From positions 20,649,400 to 20,713,399 of the forward strand of contig CM049322.1 of NCBI GenBank assembly GCA_026874595.1: a stretch of DNA of 64,000 nt, read 5' to 3'. Of this stretch, positions 48,588 to 61,085 are shown in pieces. Positions within the stretch are counted from its first letter, which is position 1. Each line of letters begins with the position of its first letter. The notes beneath the pieces were generated by a model that worked only from the letters and a program-made list of their open reading frames with translations, was not told the DNA's origin and did not search any database. The DNA is from Sipunculus nudus (Eukaryota > Annelida > Sipuncula > Golfingiida > Sipunculidae). Position numbers and translations under genes: made by a program.

Positions 48588-48808
48588 GAGTATCTAGAAA
48601 TAACAGGTTGCATTTACTCGACACTAATAAAGAAAAGCAGAATCGATGTAGTGCGAGCATTTAATGAGACTTTCACTAGACTACAACACAGATACAACAA
48701 AATAGAGCCGATACAATGTGTACATTTTACGTATACATAAATATATATAATTCTTTTTTCAATTGTCCATCTCGTCCGTATAAACATCCATTTGTACGAC
48801 AGTTTGTC

Positions 48809-48982
48809 TCACTCCAAGACTTTCATGTGGTGTTGGTAAGGGTAAGATTCAGAAGTATGTGTAGTCGGGTTCTTCTCGATTCCAGGGAACAAGTAAAATG
48901 GCTTGTTTAATCCATCTATTGATTCTGGTATCCCTAGAAAACCTGTCTCCCTGAGAAACTTGGTCGATACATTTTCTCTCAC
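48809..48982 (-). CDS. Caspase p10, last exon and stop
   Basis: Acceptor CATTACAG, phase 0, 57 codons and TGA (48809-48811). It codes VRENVSTKFLRETGF, DGLNKPFYLFPG, the usual p10 end (K..LYFFPG), and a 23-residue tail starting IEKNPTTHTSESYPYQ. Confidence 0.88.
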   Translation of the reverse strand: MRENVSTKFLRETGFLGIPESIDGLNKPFYLFPGIEKNPTTHTSESYPYQHHMKVLE

Positions 48983-51900
48983 CTGTAATGCAAGTAATAA
49001 ACCATCAACTAAATCGAACCTTCCGCAGATAGACGGACAAGGGAATGATAAATATGACCATCTAGCAATATGAGCATGGTATTTCGGCATTTATCATCGC
49101 GTTTTGACTAGTGCCAAGTGTTAATCTTTTTAATTTTTTCAGTTGCGAAAAAGTTTTTTCCCGAAGAAAGACCCACCTCAGCCATTAGTTCGGTGAGATG
49201 TTTTGTTGCCGCATTCTTTCTGAAGACATCGTTGATTTCAGTGACAAACCAGCTTCCTTCTTCTGGTACTCTGCATGCTAACCCATCTGTGTTTTTTAAA
49301 GGGAGAGTATAGTGTATTTATAATAAAGTTTTTAAAGTGCATTTAAAGCTTATTTAAACTTATATTTATATTGATATGTTATAATGTCGGTGATGATTTT
49401 CCAGCTTAAGATTTTCTTATTTTTAAGTAAGTACATATTTGATATTCTAATCTCGATAAAACTAATATCCATTGATTGTGATTATAGAAGGAACAGCAGA
49501 TCGAGATACTGTTTCAGAAGGAGAGAGTCTTTAAATCATAGTGTCTTGCACTTTTTAAGGCCCCACAAATAACACCGATGTCTTCTCAATTAAATGGTCC
49601 CATAATAGTCTTACTATCGTCTTCAAAACAAGTTTTAGTTTTGAACTACTGAGAAACTACATTTTTATATATAGCGTTTATATGTTCATCATGTTCACAT
49701 ATTAACGTAAACTGGACATATGTACATATTCTCATTTCCACCTGAATTAATCCACATATTGTTTTATTTGCGAAGGGATAAGCCACTTATGGTTGATGTG
49801 AGGTCATATATTTTACCCACTGTCTGAAATATTACACAGTAACAGATCGACACCTTACGGTGACGACACAGTCACCCCAGGTAGCAATGTTCCTTGAGCC
49901 TAACTATATTATCCCCGTTTGTTAAAACTAATTTGTAGAAACCAGTGAAGCTATTGACTATTGATATAGGTCAGGTCATTGAACCAGGAGCTCTGTTTTC
50001 TTCTCAGACGTATTCAGCGAACAGTCCGTAATAAACTTTTTAAGGTAGGAACGAGGAGTCGTATAATCAGAGCATAATTCGGATTAATGATGATAGGTGT
50101 TATAATGCAGTGAACTCAGAGAAAAGCTACCTATGGAGAAGAGAGTTTGTTCAAATAAAAGAAACAGTGTGGCATCCATGTACATCACGTCTAAAGTGTA
50201 TTTTTTTTTCACAAAACTTAAAGATAAAACCATCATTTCATTTGAGGTAAATACCGACTTCTTAATGTAATCCATATTACAAAGAAATGTTAATGAATAT
50301 GGAATGACACGATGACACATTTACAATAAAGATATCTTATATTTGATACATTTAATTAATGAAGATAAATGCTCACTCGTTATGACAGGCTAAATGTAAA
50401 ACTTCCCTTTGCAAAAAAAAAAAAAATAAATAAATAAATAAAAAATAAAAGTTTCAATTAAAAATAAATAGATGATTCAGTATACCAGATCTGATATAGA
50501 TTCGTTCTGTGATATTAAATATATAATAATTACAAGAACAAGATACTAAAATGTAGAAAAAAATCGGTAGAAGGAGGACAGGATCGACAAACCGTTTAAA
50601 ATTTTGTCACACGCTCCGAGGAGTTGTTTTTTAATATGATACTAAAAGCCACTTTTAAAGATTGTCTAGCGTACTTTAACTCCTTCAACATTCTGCCGGT
50701 TGACATGCTTACTTGGCTGTGTCGCGTAAGCAAAATAATAGTTGGTAAATCCTTCAAGCTCTCGAGAGCCATATTCATCGGCACCGGTGGTGTGTTGTAG
50801 CGCGTCAGACTCCTTCCGCTCCTCCCTGCCTACTGTATAAACAACCTCTCCTACCACACAATGTCTTTGTCTCATGTCTAAATGTGTGAAAAAATACATT
50901 ATTATTTCTTCAGTTCACACAAATAGATAATTCTTGTATTCTATAAATGACATCCTCCCTTTGATGGTTCTGGGCTTCACTTGTTATTGAATATGTTTCA
51001 ATTTCCTTAAAAGTGAGTTATTGATAAAAATCAGTTACAATATCCAAACAAAGCATACACATGGAACCTTATTGTCTTGGTAATGAATGGTCAAAGGTGA
51101 TAAAAAAGAAATTGCTGCAATATGTTTAACTTTTAAAATAATAATATTTCACTTTACAAAATATATGAATCTCCATACAAAATAAATCAAGCATCAATAA
51201 AGAGGCACTGTAAATATATACCTGTTTGACATGACTGGGTTATCACAATTTTGGGTATACCCGACAGCTCAGAAATTGACAGGTGCATCTCGACGGTTTC
51301 CCTCACTCCGATCATGTAGCCATCTCTTGTTAAAATAAATGGCTGACCCAGATGCGAACCACCATGCGACATAAACACAATGAATATACATTGGCTCTTT
51401 CTTTCAATGGCATCCTGGACAAAATCTCTTAATGCCTGCCTGATTTGCTGAAACGAATACATTTCTTAATATGATTAACATGTTTGCATATATGTGTTGT
51501 TCAAAATCTTGAAACAATCAGTGATTACATAATATTATACGTGGAGGATTAAAACATTAGTAATATTCTGCATAAAAAACTGCATGTATAGTCAACGTAC
51601 TCTTTTGTCTACATCCTCGTATTGGTGAACCGGAAAACCTAAATCTTCAAACAGGACGGACATACAACGTCGATCTTCCTTTGCCCCAGATCTGGCTAAT
51701 ATCCTTCCAGAATGATTGTCTTTAACCTCTGTCATGCTAATAATCAATACATTACCCTTTTCCGGGCCACACATGGGATAGCTCTGCAAATAATTATAAA
51801 TCGATTAATTGACAATAAAGAAAAATATAAAGAGTATTCACCTTTTTCCCCCTTTTTAATGGTTAGAAACGGTACCGTAAATAAAAGACGTATGTGTTCA

Positions 51901-52167
51901 TTCAGCATTGATATATTTTGTTACAGTCTATATAGATTGACTTTTCTTATTTAGAGCTGAGTAACAACTTGTAAAAACTATTATTGTAATTCAAGAATCT
52001 ATGAGAAGAAGAGGTACAAACCATTTGATGATGTTCTTCATAAAATCCCAAGGTGCTTTGCTGAAAATGCCGTCCGCTTCTTGTTGGCCTTAGCTGTACA
52101 TCTACGGGAAGGGAAGAAAATATTTAAGTATTTTATGGAAAATATATACCCTATAATTCCTGGTTGA

Positions 52168-52214
<47 letters not shown>

Positions 52215-55200
52215 ATCCATAGGATTATGATTCTGAGAACTCCGTGTAAACTATTTCAAGCATTTTGATAATTTGGTTGGTAATTTATTTGTCAGTGAGT
52301 ACCCAGGTATCTATGCTTTTCTTCCTTTATGTCATTCAGTTATTTTCTTCCTACCTTGATCTCTCTTTGATAGAGTTGAATTGTCGACTGGTCGATTGGC
52401 TTGCTGATCAGGCTGATCAGGGGCTACTGCTGTGGCATTTGGTCCCATTCTTTCATTCAGGCCAGTAATCTCGCCTGTGGACAAATGCGCGCTTTGGGAA
52501 ACTTGGTTTTGTTGGTTCAGATGAAGAGGCTCCTGACTTACTGAAGGCGGGCGTATTTCGCTATTCGTACGACCAAGAGGCTCAGCAGGAAGTTCACGTG
52601 TATCTGGATTCTCCTCTAACTGTCTTTGATCTACATCATCCGGAAGTTCACGTGTATCTGGATTCTCCTCTAACTGTCTTTGATCTACATCAGCCGGAAG
52701 TTCACGTGTATCTGGATTCTCCTCTAACTGTCTTTGATCTACATCAGCCGGAAGTTCACGTTTATCTGGATTCTCCTCTAACTGTCTTTGATCTACATCA
52801 GCCGGAAGGTCACGTGTACCTGGATTCTCCTCTAACTGTCTTTGATCTACATCAGCCGGAAGTTCACGTGTATTTGAATTCTCCTCTAACTGTCTTTGAT
52901 CTACATCAGCCGGAAGTTCACGTGTATCTGGATTCTCCTCTAACTGTCTTTGATCTACATCAGCCTCTCCTTCTGTAGTTAGTCCCTGATCATCAGAAAG
53001 AGAAACCTGGATCTCTCCATCGTGTTCTGTCAGTTGTCTTTGATAAAGCAGAGGGGTTTGTTCGTCATTGGTTCTGGGTTGGGTCTCAGTTTGTTGGTAA
53101 AGGGCAGGGATTTCTGCATTCTCCTCATCATCTTCTTGTGATACATCATGACCTGTCATGTGACCATCTTTATTTTTTTTCCTTCTGATGCGTTTGTGTG
53201 TGTTTCTTCAACAGAAATATTTTTTTTATCAAATGAATACCTTTTTCTCATTAATGTCATTATAACTTATTATAAATAACGGTTATCCGCTTAAATTCAT
53301 GGAGACTACCCATAAAAAATCTAAGAAAATTAATTTATTCTACAAAAACGGGAAGGTAGGTGGCGCCACCTGTCTGGTTTAGGAGAAAACTTTTCAAAGT
53401 AGATGGACATGCCAAATCTCATGAAAATACCTTGAACCACTCCGGAGATATGAGCAATTTTCACCGAAAGTACATGTACAGATGGAACCCACACCAAAAC
53501 AATTGCAGATGGCGCCACCTGTCTGGTTTACGAGAAAAGGTTCTAAGATGGATGGACATGCCAAATTTCAGTCCAATACCTTTAACCACTTCAGAGATAT
53601 TAGCAATTTCACTGACTGCAATTTCGCAAACGTCCGGATGGACGCCACACAATTACGACTGCAGATAGCACCACCAGTCTTGAATACAAGAAGGAGGTAT
53701 CCAAGATCAATGGACATGAACAATTTCAGCCCAATCTGTCCATTTGTTTTAGATTTATGATGCTCACAGTACTGTCAAGTGGCATTAATGGGGTATTAAA
53801 AGGCGCGAAATAAAAAAAAAGGACAGAAGGTGGCGCCACCTGTCTTCCACAGAAGACAAAGCCATCCAAGATCTTCAGTCAATTCGATTTTTGGACTAAT
53901 CGATGCATCCCTTATTGAGATATTTTCGATTTTGTGTGATTTTCACCATATCTCGCATTATTAAAGGTCAAGGCTTCACTCATATGAAAGGTCATGACCC
54001 CAATTTATATATACATTATCCCATAACCCATGTCTATGTATATGCATAATATGAATGAAATTTGTCCATTAATTTTTTACTTATAATGCTCACAGTACTG
54101 TTAAGTGGCAATGATGGTGGTATTTAACGGCACAAAAACCAGAAAAGGATAACAGGTGGCGCCACCAGTTTCCGGTACATGACAACACTATCCTGATCTT
54201 GGGACAACTTTATTTTTTTATAATTCCATGCAAGATTTCTTGAGATATTTAAGAATTTGTTTGATTTTCCCCCAAAATGTACCTATATAAGGCCAAGGTC
54301 ACTTTCCTGGTAAAGGTCATGAATCCATTTAAACAGACTTCGTCCTCTCACCTATATCTATGGACATGTCAACTTTGGTAAAGATCCGTAAAATATATTT
54401 TTGAGTTATCGTGTCCAAACGAAATCTCTGAGGCGGCGCAACCGTCCTTAAACCATAGTATCCCGACTTTGTCTGGGGATATAATCAATGTTTGAATAAC
54501 TTTACGAAATATCCAATTATTATAATGAGTGTGGTGTTTTAATTGAAATAAAACACTTATATTAAATACAAATTAGATACAAACAGCCATATCTGAGAAA
54601 AGATATAATTGGTACCGAATATTTATATTATTGAAGTAACGTTTTAACAATGCATAATAATGCCCTACAGCACAGTTTCATATAATGTATCTCAAATTGA
54701 TTGTTTTTTATTAACCTATCATTTTCCAAGTAGAGAAGAATGTCTCGTAATATAAACGTGAGCATGTGGTCTGGTGTTATAAATGGCAAATTCATAAAAG
54801 CTAATGGATCTTCTATTGAGGTTTCAAAAAGTTAGTATGTTTAGTCGGTTAATCGGAAACTGACATGGTCACATTGTCTGTATCAGTGTACGGAGGAAGG
54901 CTTACCTGTTCCTGTGAAGCACAAAGTATAACTACTCCCAGTGCGCCTGCTACCAATATAGCTATGGGTACTAAAATGGCAATTATCAGATTCCGGGAGC
55001 CCTGATCCGTCCCTATAAATAAATTGCAAACACATGTTTAGTCCACCATAACATGTATTCCCTATAATGATTAATAATGTTTTCAATTATAGGCCATTTT
55101 TGTTAATTTTATCGCATTGTAGAAACTTTTACATAAATGTCAGTAAATATATGTATTTATTAATACTGGTACTGTTTTCCAATTATTCTCATGTGACATT

Positions 55201-56990
55201 TACAAAAGTGAATCTGAATTGTAAAGTACTGGATATGTTTGCTAACAAATTGTTTACAAGTGACCATGGGTCATGGCACCATGAACACTGAACCGTTTGT
55301 TGTAGCTATGATAATAGGTTTTTTTATGGTACTGGTTGTCCTAAGGCATAAGCCTATTATTTATGCAGATGACTTCATTGTGACCTAATGTGGAGGTAGA
55401 CATAATGTAGTAGTCACTGTGTCCAAAATATGATACTACTTATGACTTAACATTTTCTATTGGTTTTAAGGGTAAAATGATGTTTTCAGTATGTGACTTG
55501 CAGAAAATAGGTCACCGTGTCATTATTTAAGGCTTCAACAATTATTTTTATCCAGGGCCTGGGCCTCCTGTCGATTGTTTCAGTGTCTATCGATTGCAAA
55601 TTATGCCCTGTAGACATCCAAGTTTCAGAAGTTAAGGGACGTTTACAATTGCCGTAACTAGGAAATATAAAAAAATACAGGTAACATATTTTGGAAAAAA
55701 ATACAGATGGTGCTACCAATCATTATTAACTGATAACATCCGACATTCCCACTGGTCTTTTGGAACTGATTAAATTAGTCAAGGTCAATACACCTATTAG
55801 GTTTCAGGACATTATATGACATCAGGTAAAACTGAAAAGATTGCTGTCCATGGAAGGTATCAAAATAGAGTAGAACATGCGTGAAAAATAGAAAACAATC
55901 ACTAGTCTTGCTAATCCCAGATAACAGTTTACGGTCAATATGCACACTAGGTCTTAGAAACCATACTTGAGAAACTAACACATACTGTTGTAATCTGAGT
56001 CTCAGAATTAGAGGAAAATGCGTTAAAGAAACAACAGAAAATATACAGGTGGTGTCACAGGTCTTCAGCAACTGCTATATCTAGTCATGATCAATGTATT
56101 TAGTTTCAGGACATGAGCCTTGAGCAGAGTCTTGTATTCTGGATATGTGAACATTATAAGAATAAATATTTAAAAAGAAACCACATTAGGAAAACTTATG
56201 CGATTGCTGTCATTTAACGGTCTCTAGAATAGAATGGAAAAAGCGTGAAAAAAATTCAGGTGGCACCTACAAATCTTCTAATATATTGTCATGACCAATT
56301 CACATACAAGGTTTCACTACACTAGATGAAAACATATTTCATAACTGAGAAATTGATACGATTACTGTCATATGAGAGTTTGAAAATTAAGTATAAATGC
56401 GTAATAATAAGAAACAAAACAGGCTGGGCCACTTGTCTTCAGCAACTGATGAAACTACCAATGAACATTATGCAAATCAAGGTTAATGGGAATCCATGCA
56501 TAAATTATTGAGATACCTGAGCTTTTGTATATTTTTTGTGGTGCTCAGACAAGCCCCATAACTCTGAGAATGTACCGTGGATGTCCTCAGAATGTAGCTC
56601 AAATGACTAACGAGTCAGCTGAGTTAAAAATCAAATATGACAATTTAAAATAAAATGCTGTCATTCATTTGCGATAGATCTTTGCAAAGAAGTAATACAT
56701 TACCGTTTCTTGGGTAGTTACCTCGGAATGTATGATTTGTCGAATTTACTGTGGAACTTGTGTTCTTCAGATCAGCATTTCCTGGAACTTTAGAAAAAAA
56801 TCATTACATCATCAGCAAGATGTGTTAGAAAATAAATCGGACATGAATCCCTAACGCACATGCATATGCTCTGATTGAAATGCCATTTGTTTTTTTTGTA
56901 AATATCCCATATATACCTTTGAAATAACTTGTAACGATCCTTTTCCGTTTGATCTCCTAGAAATAACTTACTGTCACAGAGATAAAGCAA

Positions 56991-57046
<56 letters not shown>

Positions 57047-59017
57047 TTACGTGTGTGTGTCAATACAACACACACGCGGTAGAATTGACACAAACCTGAA
57101 ATATATATTAAAGAATCATAAGAAAATAATAAAAACATTGTTAATTTAAAAAACAAATACGTACCTCGAATACCAGTATGTATTTATTAATACTGGTACT
57201 GTTTTCCAATTATTTTCATGTGACATTTACAAAAGTGAATCTGAATTGTAAAGTACTGGACATTTTTTCTAACAAATTGTCAACAAGTGACCATGGGTCA
57301 AGACACCATGAACACTGAACCGTTTGTTGTAGCTATGATAATAGGTTTTTTATGGTACTGGTTGCCTTAAGGCAAAAGCCTGTTATTTATGCAGATGACT
57401 TCATTGTGACCTAATGTGGAGGTAGACATAATGTAGTAGACAATGTGTCCAAAATATGATACTACTTATGACTTAACATTTTCTATTGGTTTTAAGGGTA
57501 AAATGATGTTTTCAGTATGTGACTTGCAGAAAATAGGTCACCGTGTCCTTATTTGAGGCTTCAACATATATTTTTTTCCAGGGCCTGGGCCTCCTGTCGA
57601 TGGTTTCAGTGTCTATCGATTGCAAAATATGCCCTGTAGACATCCAAGTTTCAGAAGTTAAGGAACGTTTACAATTGCCGTAACTAGGAAATATAAAAAA
57701 ATACAGGTAACATATTTTGGAAAAAAATACAGATGGTGCTACCAATCATTATCAACTGATAACATCCGACATTCTCACTGGTCTTTTGGAACTGATTAAA
57801 TTAGTCAAGGTCAATACACCTATTAGGTTTCAGGACATTATATGACATCAGGTAAAACTGAAAAGATTGCTGCCCATGGAAGGTATCAAAATAGAGTAGA
57901 ACATGCGTGAAAAATAGAAAACAATCACTAGTCTTGATAAACCCAGATAACAGTTTACGGTCAATATGCACACTAGGTCTTAGAAACCATAATTGAGAAA
58001 CTAACACATACTGTTGTAATCTGAGTCTCAGAATTAGAGGAAAATGCGTTAAAGAAACAACAGAAAATATACAGGTGGTGTCACAGGTCTTCAGCAACTG
58101 CTATATCTAGTCATGATCAATGTATTTAGTTTCAGGACATGAGCCTTGAGCAGAGTCTTGTATTCTGGATATGTGAACATTATAAGAATAAATTATTAAA
58201 AAGAAACCACATTAGGAAAACTTATGCGATTGCTGTCATTTAACGGTCTCTAGAATAGAATGGAAAAAGCGTGAAAAAAATTCAGGTGGCACCTACAAAT
58301 CTTCTAATATATTGTCATGACCAATTCACATACAAGGTTTCACTACACTAGATGAAAACATATTTCATAACTGAGAAATTGATACGATTACTGTCATATG
58401 AGAGTTTGAAAATTAAGTATAAATGCGTAATAATAAGAAACAAAACAGGCTGGGCCACTTGTCTTCAGCAACTGATGAAACTACCAATGAACATTATGCA
58501 AATCAAGGTTAATGGAAATCCATGCATAAATTATTGAGATACCTGAGCTTTTGTATATTTTTTGTGGTGCTCAGACAAGCCCCATAACTCTGAGAATGTA
58601 CCGTGGATGTCCTCAGAATGTAGCTCAAATGACTAACGAGTCAGCTGAGTTAAAAATCAAATATGACAATTTAAAATAAAATGCTGTCATTCATTTGCGA
58701 TAGATCTTTGCAAAGAAGTAATACATCACCGTTTCTTGGGTAGTTACCTCGGAATGTATGATTTGTCGAATTTACTGTGGAACTTGTGTTCTTCAGATCA
58801 GCATTTCCTGGAACTTTAGAAAAAAATCATTACATCATCACCAAGATGTGTTAGAAAATAAATCGGACATGAATCCCTAACGCACATGCATATGCTCTGA
58901 TTGAAATGCCATTTGATTTTTTTTGTAAATATCCCATATATACCTTTGAAATAACTTGTTACGATCCTTTTCCGTTTGATCTCCTAGAAATAACTTACTG
59001 TCACAGAGATAAAGCAA

Positions 59018-59063
<46 letters not shown>

Positions 59064-61034
59064 TTACGTGTGTGTGTCAATACAACACACACGCGGTAGA
59101 ATTGACACAAACCTGAAATATATATTAAAGAATCATAAGAAAATAATAAAAACATTGTTAATTTAAAAAACATATACGTACCTCGAATACCAGTATGTAT
59201 TTATTAATACTGGTACTGTTTTCCAATTATTTTCATGTGACATTTACAAAAGTGAATCTGAATTGTAAAGTACTGGACATTTTTTCTAACAAATTGTCAA
59301 CAAGTGACGATGGGTCAAGACACCATGAACACTGAACCGTTTGTTGTAGCTATGATAATAGGTTTTTTTATGGTACTGGTTGTCTTAAGGCATAAGCCTG
59401 TTATTTATGCAGATGACTTCATTGTGACCTAATGTGGAGGTAGACATAATGTAGTAGTCAATGTGTCCAAAATATGATACTACTTATGACTTAACATTTT
59501 CTATTGGTTTTAAGGGTAAAATGATGTTTTCAGTATGTGACTTGCAGAAAATAGGTCACCGTGTCCTTATTTGAGGCTTCAACATATATTTTTTTCCAGG
59601 GCCTGGGCCTCCTGTCGATGGTTTCAGTGTCTATCGATTGCAAAATATGCCCTGTAGACATCCAAGTTTCAGAAGTTAAGGAACGTTTACAATTGCCGTA
59701 ACTAGGAAATATAAAAAAATACAGGTAACATATTTTGGAAAAAAATACAGATGGTGCTACCAATCATTATCAACTGATAACATCCGACATTCTCACTGGT
59801 CTTTTGGAACTGATTAAATTAGTCAAGGTCAATACACCTATTAGGTTTCAGGACATTATATGACATCAGGTAAAACTGAAAAGATTGCTGCCCATGGAAG
59901 GTATCAAAATAGAGTAGAACATGCGTGAAAAATAGAAAACAATCACTAGTCTTGATAAACCCAGATAACAGTTTACGGTCAATATGCACACTAGGTCTTA
60001 GAAACCATAATTGAGAAACTAACACATACTGTTGTAATCTGAGTCTCAGAATTAGAGGAAAATGCGTTAAAGAAACAACAGAAAATATACAGGTGGTGTC
60101 ACAGGTCTTCAGCAACTGCTATATCTAGTCATGATCAATGTATTTAGTTTCAGGACATGAGCCTTGAGCAGAGTCTTGTATTCTGGATATGTGAACATTA
60201 TAAGAATAAATTATTAAATAGAAACCACATTAGGAAAACTTATGCTATTGCTGTCATTTAACGGTCTCTAGAATAGAATGGAAAAAGCGTGAAAAAAATT
60301 CAGGTGGCACCTACAAATCTTCTAATATATTGTCATGACCAATTCACATACAAGGTTTCACTACACTAGATGAAAACATATTTCATAACTGAGAAATTGA
60401 TACGATTACTGTCATATGAGAGTTTGAAAATTAAGTATAAATGCGTAATAATAAGAAACAAAACAGGCTGGGCCACTTGTCTTCAGCAACTGATGAAACT
60501 ACCAATGAACATTATGCAAATCAAGGTTAATGGGAATCCATGCATAAATTATTGAGATACCTGAGCTTTTGTATATTTTTTGTGGTGCTCAGACAAGCCC
60601 CATAACTCTGAGAATGTACCGTTGATGTCCTCAGAATGTAGCTCAAAGACTATCGAGTCAGCTGAGTTAAAAATCAAATATGACAATTTAAAATAAAATG
60701 CTGTCATTCATTTGCGATAGATCTTTGCAAAGAAGTAATACATTACCGTTTCTTGGGTAGTTACCTCGGAATGTATGATTTGTCGAATTTACTGTGGAAC
60801 TTGTGTTCTTCAGATCAGCATTTCCTGGAACTTTAGAAAAAAATCATTACATCATCAGCAAGATGTGTTAGAAAATAAATCGGACATGAATCCCTAACGC
60901 ACATGCATATGCTCTGATTGAAATGCCATTTGATTTTTTTTGTAAATATCCCATATATACCTTTGAAATAACTTGTTACGATCCTTTTCCGTTTGATCTC
61001 CTAGAAATAACTTACTGTCACAGAGATAAAGCAA

Positions 61035-61085
<51 letters not shown>

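Noticed and set aside
48543-48740. 65-codon plus-strand frame (starts MKPSDFLQSV)
   Set aside because: No recognisable family or splice context, and it overlaps the presumed caspase 3' UTR on the other strand. Not excluded, but unsupported.
50666-50899. Apparent caspase end with stop at 50666, giving a truncated p10
   Set aside because: A consensus donor (CCAA/GTAAGC at 50712) precedes the stop, and phase-matched exons at 49177-49286 and 48809-48982 supply GSWF and FYLFPG, so the p10 is complete.
52598-52978. Plus-strand 126-codon frame over the 54-bp repeats
   Set aside because: Antisense shadow of the coding minisatellite; repeat length is a multiple of three.
56930-56985. Exon-like piece KLFLGDQTEKDRYKLFQ in each tandem unit
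   Set aside because: It has AG and GT at its ends, but its phase (2-2) does not fit the phase 1-1 stalk and CTLD exons; joining it gives a stop in the next exon.
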